NCBI GenBank assembly: GCA_003254925.1
Contig: QANZ01029687.1
Coordinates: forward strand, 74,085 to 138,084
Source: Chamaecrista fasciculata
Lineage: Eukaryota > Streptophyta > Magnoliopsida > Fabales > Fabaceae
DNA: 64,000 bases
Direction: 5' to 3'
Positions 49,366-62,110 of this stretch are shown piece by piece. The notes beneath the pieces were generated by a model. That model ran no database searches, was not told the origin of the DNA, and saw only the letters and a list, made by a program, of their open reading frames with translations. Numbering within the stretch: the stretch's first letter is position 1; every line of letters starts with the position of its first letter. The position numbers and the translations under genes were made by a program.

Positions 49366-49538
49366 TGTTGGTGACCCTATTGTGTGTTTTACCTTTTATT
49401 ATTTATTGTAGTAATTGTAAATAGGCTTTATCATATTTATTATGTATTTATTTTATTTCCTGAATTAGAATAGGAGCCTTGTATATATTATTCTGATTAG
49501 CCTAATGAGTAGTTAACAGAGTATTCCAAAAGTCTACA
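49366..49538 (+). repeat. 3' LTR of the copia element
   Basis: 173 bp, nearly identical to the 5' LTR and directly followed by the second TSD copy ACTGA. Confidence 0.95.
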
Positions 49539-49543
49539 ACTGA

Positions 49544-50413
49544 CTAAAATTTAATGACAAATCTTATGTGTTTTTAAATTTTGCTGCTAATAATTGGTGT
49601 TAAAAAATTATACTTTATAACCATGGAGCATGAACTTAAATTTTGAGAAGATTCCAAAAAAAAAAAAAAAACACCGCCCCCGTTGATATGACTGGATTGT
49701 TTCATCTTTTTCTGGCATCCACAATTTAGCCAAAAATCTAGGGTCCACATAATTTTCTACTAATCATGCATTTGTGCAGTATTTCTATAATTGACAAAGG
49801 ACATCACAAATGTAAAATACACAGTACATTGTAGATGAAAAATAAATGGCCACACTCACGGCCAAATCAAATGCTTCATTCCATCCTCGCTCAAATTCCA
49901 AACTCCTTCAGCCATCTCATTTAACAACTGGTTCCAATCCCAACTTGATTATCCCAAGAAAAACCAGTAGTCGTTAACAGCCGATTGATTTGCCGATTTC
50001 AGCTCTTCAATTTTACTAATTGTGGCTTGACGGTCAAGGAACTAAACTACTGGCAGGATTTCTGGTAAATAATTTGTGGGAACACTTCTAGTCAGAGATA
50101 AAAGTGGCATTCCACTTTTGACCACAGGACCTCCAAAGGAAGCCAGCTTAAACAGGCCAGTAAGCAAGATATTCCACCTCTTCCAACACAATCGAAGCAT
50201 TCTCCCTTTCAACACATATGCAGATCATTCTCAAAATACTAGAGATATAAGAATAATACACATTAGCATGGGTGACTGAGAAGTCTCAAGATGGATGACG
50301 TGTCAGTAAAATTGGCTCTCAACTCTCAAGACACAAGTGGTCAAGGCTTGAAAACTCACATGGACAAATTTGTCACCTTTGCTTCAAGAGACGTACTAGA
50401 CTGTTGTAACCTC
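49544..50413. other. Spacer and 3' region of the TEX10-like gene
   Basis: No supported coding region. A 67-codon plus-strand frame at 50076-50279 has no recognisable motif and probably lies opposite the 3' UTR of the minus-strand gene that ends at 50414. Confidence 0.5.
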
Positions 50414-53400
50414 TTAGGAAGATGATCTTGACAAAATTTTCAGCCGATCAAATGAACATTGTATTTTATGCCTTTCTTCAATTCCCATACTAATATTTTC
50501 TGATGACTGCACCAAAACAAAGAAAATGGGCCAAGAAAAGACCCAGTTACCATATTTTTGAAAAGCAAAAACGTAAGCATAAAGAATAAGCAAACGTTCT
50601 AACATCTACTCATGAGGCAATATTGCTTCATTGTCTTCATACAAGCATCTAAGGTATCTTTGGTACCCAGGATTTGATGTATGTGTTTTTGTACAAATGT
50701 ATCCAAGATATAATTGAAGCTTTCAGTTATATGCATCTCATACTTCTAAAAAGCATGAAAACCTAACACCTAATTTTTTTTTAGCTTTGTCAATTTTTAC
50801 AAAATACCAGCTTTGCCTTTTGTTTGACAAGGAATTGTCACATACAGTCAATATTCAAGATTAACATGATTTAAAGAAGCAATCAACAATATTGAACATC
50901 AAGCACAAAACCAACCTGCAAAGAAAGCACTTCCTGTTGAATGTTATCTATATCTGCCTTGAATAAAGACAACAGCTGTTGCAATTTAGGATCCTTATGC
51001 ATCAACAGAAGTAGAGAAGCAACAGCATTTACCCTACTGGAGCAAACCTTTGCAGACTGAGCAATGTCAGACATTGCTGAAAAACAACTTTCTCTTATAA
51101 CTGATCCCATGCTCTCCAACACAAGCTTCATAAGCTTGTGGCACCGATCAAACAAGAAAAAACAAGGTAGCAGATAATAATGCAGAATACTTAATCGATT
51201 GGAAAGAGTGCGCTCATCATCATCTTCTGGAATGCACTGTATGGCAGTAAAATGTGTACAATCAATTATATAATAAGAAAAATTAACCTTAACAGAAGTT
51301 AATTTCCATTGCTTCAAAATAACTCCATGCACAAATGAGGGGGGGTGGTACAAATTATAAGATCATGCAGAAAATATGTTTTCCCCTCGACTTCAACAGA
51401 CATTAATCACAGCCTTAACCACCCCAAAAAAGGGCTCAAGTTGCCATTTACTCAAATGAATTGTCATTTGGGTTTTGACTCAGATTTATACCTGAGGAAT
51501 TAGATAACTACCAAAACCACAACAGACAAATCACTATAATGGTTATTTTTTCTCTAAATATCTCCAAGGTCTGATAGCCAGTACCCATTTCAACTTTATA
51601 TGGCTCATTTGAGACTTTAGGGTATTTTTTGTTTGGGGATTAAGGAGGAAAAAGGGAGGGACGGGGAGAGGATTGTGACCTCTTCCCCTTGTTTGGGAAC
51701 CTGGAAATTTGGAAAAAAAAGATAGTGAGGGATTTTAATCCCTCATTCTACTCCTCCTTCATAAACCCCAAATACCCAAATTGGGGTATTTTGGAAAAGA
51801 TGTTGCTTCCCAAACAAGGGGAAGGGGTTTGGGGGCTTAACCTCCCCTTTCCCTCCCTCCCCCTCCAATTATATTTGGCAATTAGGAAGGGAAGGGCGAG
51901 GGAGGGGAGGGGAGAGAAGGGAAGGGGAGATTAATCTCCTTTTACTCTTCCCCTTGATTGTGAAGCAATTCCTCCTCCAAAATACCCCAATTCGGGTATT
52001 TGGAATTTGCGAAGGGAGGAGGAAAATAAGGGATTAAAAGTTAATCCTTCATTCTCTTTCCCTCCAATCTTCAACTTTCCAAATAAGGGGAAGAGGTCCC
52101 AAACCTCTCCTCCTCCCTTCTCTTCTCCTCAATCCCCAATCCGAACATAGTTAAATGTGATTTAAGGAAGACCCATAGTTGTCTCCAAAAGCATGCACAT
52201 CATTTGAGCTTTACAAATTATGTTATCATACTAATCAGAAAAGTCAAAGATCTCATCATTTTTACATTAAAATCAGAAAGGAAAAAAGACATGAACAAAC
52301 GATTGAACATTTTAACTTTCACGATGAGACATGACTTGGGGCATCCAAAGAAGAAAGTGAGGCACATGAAATGGTTAAGTCAAAACATAGCAGCAGCAGA
52401 TATCTTGACTTCCTGTCAGATTTTAGATAATATACTCACTTGCAAAACATCCATAAGATACTCTGAGAGATACCGTCCCAGATGGACAATGCTTTTATCA
52501 GAAAGTCTTGAGGGCTTAACATCCACTGTTACAAGCATCCTTAGGAGAGAACACCTGTTATCCAGAGGAAGCTTTAGCAGCTGCCACACCAAGTAAAAGT
52601 ATGAGAAGTCATGATTCTAACAAAAAAAAGGAGTGATCTTGATACAAAATAAAACTTAATGCATCAATTGGTAAATACAAATATATCAACCGGAAATAAT
52701 TGAGTGAGCCTTACTATCTGATCAAGTATAACTTTCTCTATCATTTGCAAAACAAGAGAACTATCGCCCATCTGTGCCAGGTATGAGCAAAGAACACTTG
52801 TCAATGACTTGAAAGTTCTGAACCTTGTGTCACTCTCCGAACCAAGAGACACAATTTCTGCAAAAATCAATGAATAACTCCTCCAGAATAATATTTATGA
52901 TATCATAAGACTACAGAAGGTATTGTTAAGATATTGCTTGATTCAATCATCCTAGGTGACTAAACTAAAAGTTATACCAGTGGTGAAGTATTACCTACCA
53001 AGCATGTTATATGGGCATGACCAGTACCTAAGAACATTTTCTTCATTCTCTTGCGAGCTCAATAATAGGTAAAGCAAGCTATATTGAAGATGTTATTATG
53101 TAGTAACTACTGGGTAGCAGCATTTTATGGATGTGAGGAATAATTTTGGGAGGACCCGTGAAAATTAAGAATCCATCTAGACGACCAGTAAAGTTCATTG
53201 CACATTTCAACTTCTTTTAAGAATCCATCTAGACCACCAGTAAAGTTCATTGCACATTTCAACCTCTTTCCTTCTATATAAAAAATTAAAAGAAAAATCT
53301 TTCCCTAATGCCTACAAAGCACAAGACGAAGTCACTCTAACAAATAGATGCTATTCAAGAATCATATGCATAAAAAGTTGGCCAAATAAATATGAAAGAC

Positions 53401-56400
53401 CTACCACAAGAGACTCTAAATCGTGATAGCAAGGTGACTAAGAAGCTCAAGTGATCAGAAATTTTAATATGTCCCTCTCTGTATGCTGAATGTAGAATCT
53501 CTATTGTCCGAAATAACCCATTGGGATCTAGCAAAGGAGCTACAAAAGTGCACAACAAGAAGAAAACAGTATTGTGAAAATTTTGGAAATTTTAATTTGA
53601 ACTTGCCAGACCAAGAAACTCATCATCGTGCATATAATAACAGGTAAAATATTCAGCAAAGACATGCTAAACTATGAATAAAGTTGCTTAAAATTTTAAA
53701 CAAGAATGAAAGACATACATAGGCAGCAGCATGCAATTGCCTTTAAGAAATGTGACTCCAGATGAGAGAAATAGTAAAGGCAACATAATGAGAGCTCTTG
53801 AGCTTCTCTAGGAAGCCTAATAAAAGGACCGTAACATATACTTCCTGCAAGATTAAAAAGCAATGTGATAAGAAGGCAAGCAACGACAGCATAAGTAATA
53901 AACTGTTGATACCAATGCAAAGCGTTTTTGTTACCTCCTTCTTGAAATGTACAGTAAAACTCCCGCAATGGGTATTGCATGTCATCATATATGGAAACAA
54001 GGGAGTTGTTCGACAAAGCACATTGTCCAATGTGGAGTTGAAGGCGTAACACAGCCTGAATAAACATTGAACATTTAAAGGACAAGGAGATACTAATGGG
54101 AGATTTAAGACAACAAATCAAATTCAAAAACTTTATACAAAGTACTGCTTTAACAATTACCTGCAAGCAGGATGGATGTTTATCTCCAACCTGGATTAAC
54201 AACAAAGGGAGCTCTCTTATCCATGAAATTAAAGCATCTTCAAATTCTAGATTTTCTGGATTGCTTGCATCTAGACTGAGCTTTGCTTGGATCTATATTT
54301 AGCACCAACACAAAAACAAGTTAACTTGGCGCATATAAAAATTGTTTTCATTTGATTATTGGTACATCTTGAAATTAAAGTAATTGTTTGGGATAAAAAT
54401 GAAGCCAAACCCACAGGAGTCAGCATATCCTCAATAGCAGAGAGACAGGCCAATTTCAACAAGGAACCTGGCTTACTTTCCCTGAATATCTGTGTAAATG
54501 CCTGCATTCATGAAGTCTTGATAATTTAAAAACACGAACAAGTTTCATATCTTAAAAAAGAATAAGAAAAGACACTCAGCGGTCTCCAAAATTAAAACAG
54601 CAATATTCAGAATATTTAAATCATATGGCAAACCTGAATAAGACGAGGTGTCCAATAGGCTGCCCCATGTGAAACCAGTTTTGGAATAAAAGGAAGGACT
54701 TGAATTAAATGCTTTTCCCAGACAAGCTTACTGGACTGGGCAGCACTGCAAACCTGCAGTAACAAGACCAACCAAATTTGGATATGGCCATCTCTGACTA
54801 AATCAAACTCAAAAATCAATTGGTGCATGTTTCAAACCTTTCCGAGCAGTGCATTTTCCAGGAAATCCAGAAACTTCTCAAACAAATCAAAAGGAAGACA
54901 GATCCATTCATTCAGTTGAAAAAATATTTTTGTAATGACCATATTCAATTCAAGGTATCTATCGTATTCCTGCAAAGCATAGGGGAAAGGAGTTAGTTCA
55001 AAAACCAGAATGATAATATTTTAGTCCCACTACCGCTCAATACACTGGGAGAGGAGGATCTAAAGTCTAAACAAAACAAAAATGGGTATTCCACTACAGA
55101 ATGATTAATAGTGTAAACTGTATGTTTATTTTTACCCTAAAAAAAAATACTGTAGCATAATGCCACAGCTATCTTTCTAGTTTCCAATACAAACACAAAC
55201 CAAAGTGAAGATACACAAAAGCATCATTAAATGTCCCAATTAGTGTCAATTTAAATGTTGTCTAACAGGAATGTGTAACTCATTTAAAAATGATTCATTT
55301 CTTCAATACAAACAACACCCATCTTCCCACCTAACCAGGATCCAAAAGAATATGTTGGGAAGAACGAAAGTGAAGCAAACATGAATTTTGAATAAAACAC
55401 AAAATACCTACAAGGGCAACCTTGTAACAGAGTGGCGAGTAATCATCAATAACTAAATAACTAACTTACCAAAACACTAAATTGATGAAAAGAAGTCATA
55501 TTAACAAAGAAAGGTTTATTTTATCCTTGGATCCCAGCATCCATCAGTACGTTAATTTTTTTTCTCCCAATAAAAAGGTTTAGAAAGAAAAACCACAAAA
55601 AGAATACCTTTTCTGACTGATTATGCACTGGACTGAGGGGAAAGAATGAAAATAACTTCTTTAACATTAAGGAAGAGATACTGTCATCCCATATCATCAC
55701 ACCAGGGTCACCATTAGAACTTGGGGACTCCACCGGATCAGTCCCATAAACGAAGGACTTGATTATAAGATCTATACCATTAAGTATTGACAGCATACAA
55801 GCGGAGGACTTGCCATCAAGATTTGGTGTAGCACGAACTGAAGGAATAAATTCCTGGAAACTGTTTAGTAATACTGGCACTAGGTCCTTCAGTTTCTTTA
55901 TGATATGAGAAAACCCTAGAAACAGAAAAAGCATACAGCATAAGAGGGACCATTGACTAACTAAAAAAAATTTCTTAAGTATTATAAAAATAAATTGAAC
56001 TCCTGAAATACCAGTTAGTTAAATATCTGTTTCAAAATTGATGATGTGTTTTTAACATACCAGTAGGTCCCAGAGGCATATCAGCTTCAAATGCATGCAA
56101 CACCCTATGTCCAGCATCATTCTATTGAAGTTGAAGGAAGCATTAGAAACAATTTGGCCAAGTCAAAAGCAGCTAATAAGTAATGGGGGGGGGGAGAAAT
56201 AAAGGTAGTAGGTCTACATGTTAACAGTGAAAACATATTTTCCATACAGATTTAAGCATAAATTTTCCTAGAAAATAGATGAAAATAATGTTACATATTG
56301 GCACTTGAGCTTTCAATGGTACAAATTAACAAAATGCAATAGACTGTTAAAATGCTGGAAGTGTCCAGCTTCATGCACAAAAACACCTAAAATTAAGGAT

Positions 56401-59206
56401 CACCGAATGAGTTCATTAGTATTTGAAAACAATATACCTTATCAAGTAAATCATTTTCTCCTTTGTTCCATGGCAACAGTGACAAGCAGTGAACCAACCC
56501 AACCAAAGCAACCTTTAGTTTTCCTTTGTCCTGTAAAAAGTACTGGTTCTTCCTTAAAATATCCTCATAATTCTGGAAAATCTGTTTATCATGCAACCAA
56601 TAAAACAGTTAATATAAAGCCCCGAGAAAACTCTATTAATACAACTAATAGAACCTTGATAGAAACTCAAATACAGGAGATATATAGCATATAAAGTACA
56701 CAGACAGGCGGAATTAAAGGATAGGAAATTGATGAGAAGATTATGATGAGAAAAGCAACTACGAAAATGTTTTTGAAAAACAAATGCAATAAGAACAATT
56801 CAGCAGCACAATTAACTAAGAAATTGAGGCAATAATTTTTTTAATAACAAATCTATATTCAAATAAATTATAATAATATTACACTATCTATCCTACACAA
56901 ATGTTCAAAACTGCTCATAAGATTTTTCTTTCTCAAAAATCCCTGGAATCAATTTTAAGCCTTCTTCAAAATGAGAGACTTCATAGATAAATTTCTTCCT
57001 TTGGTTTGGCAATATAATATGTAGGGTGAGAAAAGCTACTTTATATGAAGAGCTCTTCCATGCAAACACTTACTAAGCCACATCATTACACCAAAAAAAT
57101 ATAATACCCTGTAACAGGAAAGAAGGATGCAGAAATTAATATCTCTGTGGGAGCATTAGCAAAATTAAAGGACCATAAAACTTATACAGCGCAAGTCATC
57201 AACTTCGGACATTCCCTAATCCAAAAAGAAAAGTACATGCATGCATGAATCTCAAGCAGCAATTTCCAGCATATCTTTGATAGAAAAACACATCATGGAC
57301 AAATGATATCACCTTCTCTGCATATGAAGATAAGGAAGGTGGATAAAACTCAAGAACAAGGTCCAAGAATTCAAAAGCTTTCAGTCGAATGTCAATTGCT
57401 AGATGTGTCATCGCATTAAAAATGTAAGCCATCAACAAAGAAATGACCAACTCTTGATTGTCCTACAAAATATAAGGAGAAACAAACATAATAGAAAAGG
57501 TAAATCAATCATGAAATGAATAATTTCTATGTAGCATTAGATATAATAATTACAAGACATATTGAGGTGTAACAGATTAGATCCTAATGACTTGAGTAGT
57601 ATGGCATGCTCAAGTCTCCATCAGATTCCCAGAACCAAAACTAATGAGAACAGCAAAATAGACTACACCAAACAAATACATGATATCGAGTCACTCTATG
57701 AATCAAAAAATGTAGATCCACCCAGCTTGATCAGGCTATCTATTTTGAAATGTTTTTCAAATAATTAGCCTATTCCACAGTTCTTCAATAAATCCTAAAT
57801 GAGGTTTAAATACGTCAATCTTGTAAAGGGAAATCCTGCTTCCATTTCAATGAGAAAGAAAAGATGACAAACAAAATCAAATAGAAAATACCTCTTTACA
57901 GCCAGGCAAAATCACTAACTTAAATAGATCATACAGTGAATCTCGAACCACTTTTACATCATCACCAATGCGCTCACGAAGTTTTTCCACAACAGCATAC
58001 TTGTGAGACTTCAATTCCGTTGGATGTTTGATGAATAAATCCTTTATACCTGCCAATGCATCTATATATATTTTGTGGGGAAGGAGTAGTTTATGTTAGA
58101 GTTGAGGACCATGTAGTATAAACGAAAAGTTCAATGCCTTGATAGATAAAATAATATAAGATACAGCATCATGGGTCATGGTTCAAAAAGTAGAATTATA
58201 TAATATGTCAGGAATTTGCAGACATCCAACAATCAAAGTGTGCCTTCTGTGTAAATTTTATAAGATCCCACAGAGAGAAAAAATTAACACCCCTTTACTA
58301 TTGCAGAATTTTACATAGTTAATGCTGAAACAAGATTTATTGAATGTAAAGAAAACCCCTCCATCTGGAACATCCATTCATCATTTTCACAGTTCCTATA
58401 TCCAATTTTGGCCAGCTCTACAGAATATATTTGTTTTAAGGGTTAAACATTTAGGTATTACCCAGTACACCAACCTCTACTGAGCTGAAAACTACTGTTT
58501 GACTTGTTTGGGAAGATAAATCTTTGATATCTGTTTTTTTCTTCCTGTTTTTTTCCTTGATTTCAAACATATGTTTTGCAGAGCTTTAATGGCATTGCTA
58601 TCTACATTATGAGGCAATTACCGAAAGGACATGATTTATTCAACAAAAAGGATATACCTCGACGGACTTTTGGGTTGTGATGTGATGTTTGTTGGAGGAG
58701 TTCTTTTAAAGTTAACCCTTTCTTGTTTACTGCTAAACCTGCCTTCTCTGATGCCACACTCTGTTCCGGTAAAACGATTGCTGCCAGAAGTGTATTATTA
58801 TACTTTTGTTCATAAGAGAAACTCATGTGAAATCATTTAGAATGTGAGTGACTAACAAAAAGTAGAATTTCAAAGTGATAGTATATTAAAATAAAGACCG
58901 AGTTTGTTGTGAAGTCAGTGACAATCGTGCCAATAGTAAAACCTAGAATAGAAGTTGCAGTTGAATGAATGTAGTACCTTTGGATTTAATTTCAGTATTT
59001 GTAGCATTCTTAGGTGGTGGAAGTTTCCTCCCTATCTTTCGCCTTATTTTCTGAAAGTTTAAATCAATGAGGTTTCAGAGAACTATTGTTCTTACAGATG
59101 CAGTTACATATGCAAGTATGGAAGGAAGACAGAATTATGCTAATGTGTCTATAACCTTGAAGTCCACGCCATGCTGTTTCTTTGAAGGGGCTTTAGAACG
59201 AGTCAT
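50414..59206 (-). CDS. TEX10/Ipi1-like ARM-repeat ribosome-biogenesis protein, 19 exons
   Basis: The start MTRSKAPSKKQHGVDFK is followed by basic KIRRKIGRKLPPPKN, LLQQTSHHNPKVRRDALAG and VRDSLYDLFK. This is the pattern of the Ipi1/TEX10 N-terminal domain, roughly residues 60-240, with ARM/HEAT-like helices after it. In yeast and humans this protein is part of the Rix1 (PELP1-TEX10-WDR18) complex, which acts in ITS2 processing and 60S maturation. Exons: 59206-59156, 59050-58978, 58780-58658, 58061-57892, 57462-57313, 56581-56438, 56121-56061, 55915-55608, 54969-54838, 54753-54634, 54501-54415, 54292-54161, 54055-53935, 53844-53719, 53539-53405, 52857-52715, 52580-52440, 51236-50916, 50506-50414. 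They give 876 aa without a stop. The donor of exon 11 (CCT|GTGGGT) was chosen to keep phase and is the least certain join. The plant role is inferred from the family. The 5' UTR probably lies near 59690-59890. Confidence 0.88.
51620..52150. mobile_element. PIF/Harbinger-like MITE in a TEX10-like gene intron
   Basis: The ends are GGGTATTTTTTGTTTGGGGA and CCCCAATCCGAACATAG, flanked by TTA on both sides (51617-51619 and 52151-52153). A TTA target and a GGG...TGTTTGG start are typical of PIF/Harbinger. The interior alternates purine-rich (GGGAGGGACGGGGAG) and pyrimidine-rich (CCTCCCTCCCCCTCC) tracts and is strongly palindromic. It sits in the intron between 51236 and 52440. Confidence 0.7.
53167..53270. 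repeat. Tandem duplication of a 52 bp unit
   Basis: Two adjacent copies begin AAGAATCCATCTAGAC and run through GTAAAGTTCATTGCACATTT. They start at 53167 and 53219 and differ at only a few bases. They lie in an intron of the TEX10-like gene. Confidence 0.9.
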
Positions 59207-60359
59207 TTTCCAATCAATTATCCACTGAAAATACCAAAAACAGTCAATTAGAAGAGAGCCTAAAACAGTTTAAACAGAGTAAATATGTGCATGGCAATCG
59301 AATATAAGTATAACTAAAGGATCAAACAAAAGATAACCTAAAAAGAGTACCAAATATGCATACAGCAAATGGATATAACCTAACCTTTGCCTTTTCTGGT
59401 AAGAAGACTAACAAACCAGAATATGGAATTAAAAGGAAGCTCGATCTGTCCAATATAAGTTGAAATTTAGCTACTCATAAACAATTCATGACATCAATAA
59501 TAATAACCTGATTTTCCATGGCATTTAAAAATTCTATAATATTCATAATCTCATTATCCACATGCAACATTTCAATAATTCATCAATTCAAAATATCATC
59601 AAGTCAATCTAACACTATCTTAGAATAGTCAATCAAATACAATGTCAATCAATCTCTCGCAATATCGAGTCACATAGAATATTAAAGTACCCGAACGTTG
59701 AATGAGAGAATGTGGAAAGAAAGAAAGAAAGAGAGAGGGCGACGGTGGTGACAGCTCACGGCGGCTCTCCGGCGATTCCTGACCGTCGACGACGGAGGTG
59801 TGGTGGTGACGGCGGGAGACCCTTTAGCTTTGTGGAGAACTGCTCTGAAACTGAAAGGGTTATTGTTGCAGCGGAGAGGGAAGCAAAATAACTCACTGTT
59901 TTTTTTTTTTTATTTTACTCTTCAATTTGTTTATTTTCATTTCTTATTATTAATGCTTTTGGAGAAATAACACAGGACCAAATTTTTTTTTTCTCAAACT
60001 TTACATCAATTTTTATTTTTTAACTTTATATTTTTATTTATTGCCAATTTTATTATCAAAGTTTATCTTTTACATATCTTCATTCAATAAATTAAAGAGT
60101 GAACCTATTGGAATTTTTAATTTGAATTAGAATTTGAATTGTTTTTCTTAACAATTTTATATTATATGTCCTTTTCATTAATTTATTGGATGAAATAAAA
60201 ATAAAAAACTAAATCAAGTAAAATATAAAACTTTAAGAAGAAATTTGCCAGTAAAAGAATATTGGTGATGAAATTGAAAAATGGAGACAAAAAAAAAATG
60301 TTTTTACCTAATATTTTTTTTAAAGAAAGTAAGGGCATTTTATTATTTTTTTTTATTTT
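59207..60359. other. TEX10-like gene upstream region
   Basis: Upstream of the start codon on the minus strand. A GC-rich stretch with a GAAA microsatellite (about 59715-59880) is the probable first non-coding exon and promoter-proximal region. Beyond about 59900 the sequence is AT-rich with no gene. Confidence 0.5.
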
Positions 60360-60765
60360 TATTAGAATCTCATTTTGATCGTCAAACTGTAGGATGAATT
60401 CTAGTCTTTGAACTTTTTTTTCATTTTGTTGTAATCCTCTCATATCTATTATAATAAGTGACTTGTCAAAAAGAGAAAGATAAATCTCTATTCTAATCCC
60501 AAATTAATTTTCTTTCTAAAATAATACGGAGTATTTTTTTTCCTTATGCCAATTCATTTGTTATAACACTTATGAAAAAGAATACGTCCATGTCAAGTGT
60601 TTAGCTTTAAAATAACAAATATAAATGAAATCACATTTTGAATTAGTGATGAAAACATAAAAACAAAAATTAAAAAACAAAACAGAACAAAAAAAAATTA
60701 GGACCAAAACCTAATTTATTCTATAGTTTTGGGAATCAAAATGAAGTTTTGACCTTTCTTTATTA
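60360..60765. mobile_element. MITE-like inverted repeat
   Basis: The left arm AGAATCTCATTTTGATCGTC is mirrored by GGGAATCAAAATGAAGTTTT at the right. Inner motifs resemble those of 35720-36375 (GTCACTTATTATAA-type core on both). Borders are approximate and no TSD is seen. Confidence 0.5.
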
Positions 60766-60815
60766 AACATGAAGCAAATAAACAAAAATTACGTCAGTAC
60801 AAGGGTTTTTATTAA

Positions 60816-61758
60816 GGTCAAATGCTCAAATTGGTCATAAGTTCATTTTAATCTTAAACATTTCAAAAGGTTTATATTGGTCATAAATATTGTCATTTGG
60901 TTTCATTTTGGTTTCAAATTATTGAATGTGATCATATCTATCTCGTTTCAAGTTCGAATGTGACAAGTTCATAGCTACATGTTGTTTTTTACGAGTATTT
61001 TCTCTATTCAATTGGAACTGTTAGCAAACAAAGTCAAATTGGATCTCGAAAGTGGGTCACTTGTTACACGGTCAAGCAAGAAAAGTTGGACATATCTCTC
61101 TCTTCTCAAATTTGAATGTAACAAATTCAGAATTACGAGTTACTCTTAATGATTCTTTTCCTTGTCTAATTGTGACTATTAACATAAGAGATCAAAGCAA
61201 GCTCGAAAGTGGGTTTGAGACCAAAAGTAAAAAATATTATGAAAAATGATCTAAAACCCATTTTCGAGCTTAATTTGATCTCATTTCTTGATGATTTCAA
61301 CTGGATAACACATAACTCCGAACTTGTCGTATTCATACTTAAAAACGAGAGAGATATGTCCAAACTTGCTTTTTTCTTTGTAACTAAGTGTTACTTAGGG
61401 TATTTACCGTCGATAATATAATAGTGGCTAATCTCTTCGCTGGCTTACAAGTACATCGATGGGTGGGATAGATGACCCAAAGATTTAAAGTTACACCTTA
61501 TCCAACCTTGCTTACAATTTGACCTCGTTTGCTGGTTACCCAAATTGAATAAAGAAAATACTCGTCAAAAGCAACATGTAGCTTTAGACGCGTCACATTC
61601 AAACTTGAAATAAGAGAGATATGACCACATTTAGCAGTCTGAGACCAAAATAAAAGTAATTAAATGGCAACATTTAGGATCAATATGAACCTTTTGAAAC
61701 ATTTAAGACCAAAATGAACTTAAGGACATACATTTAGAATCAATTTGAGCATTTGACC
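60816..61758. mobile_element. MULE-type MITE, GGTCAA family, long copy
   Basis: The left end GGTCAAATGCTCAAATTGGT and right end TTGAGCATTTGACC are flanked by a perfect 9 bp TSD TTTTATTAA (60807-60815 and 61759-61767). The interior repeats the TTTGAAACGAGAGAGATATG and AACTGGATA blocks of the copies at 9620 and 10852, here in several alternating orientations. No credible coding sequence. Confidence 0.88.
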
Positions 61759-61930
61759 TTTTATTAATTTAAAACTTCTTTTGTTCAATTTCCTTTATTT
61801 TGTTTGGAGAAAGCATTTTACATAGTTTTGTTTCTTTCACAAAGCATTTTATATATTTTGTTTTATTTTCGTTTGTATTGTGTTTCGCTTTACCTTACTT
61901 TTAAATGAGTTATTTTTCGGAAAAACAAAA

Positions 61931-62110
61931 ATGCACTGTATGGCAATAAGATGTGTACAATCAATTATATAATAATAAGAAAAATTAACCTTAACACAAC
62001 TTAATTTCCATTGCTTCAAAATAACTTCATGCACAAAGGGTTACAAATTGGAAAATCATGCAGAAAATATGTTTACCCCTCGACCTCAACAGTCAACACA
62101 CACTGATCAC
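61931..62110 (+). repeat. Dispersed copy of a TEX10-like gene intron/acceptor segment
   Basis: ATGCACTGTATGGCAATAAG through GTTTACCCCTCGACCTCAAC matches 51232-51410 in the same orientation with scattered differences. The matching segment in the gene spans the 3' end of an intron and the first five bases of the exon that begins at 51236. Confidence 0.85.

Larger units (their letters stand above)
45080..49538 (+). mobile_element. Ty1/copia LTR retrotransposon with near-identical LTRs, gag deleted
   Basis: The LTRs are 45080-45252 and 49366-49538, 173 bp each, starting TGTTRGTGACC and ending TCTACA. They differ at two positions by my reading. The element is flanked by a perfect 5 bp TSD ACTGA (45075-45079 and 49539-49543). 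The primer binding site TAGTATCAGAGC (45253-45264) follows the left LTR and a purine tract (TTGAGAGGGAG) precedes the right LTR. Internal order is protease, integrase, reverse transcriptase, RNase H, the copia order. Almost all of gag is absent. Pol has stops and frameshifts. Confidence 0.95.
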
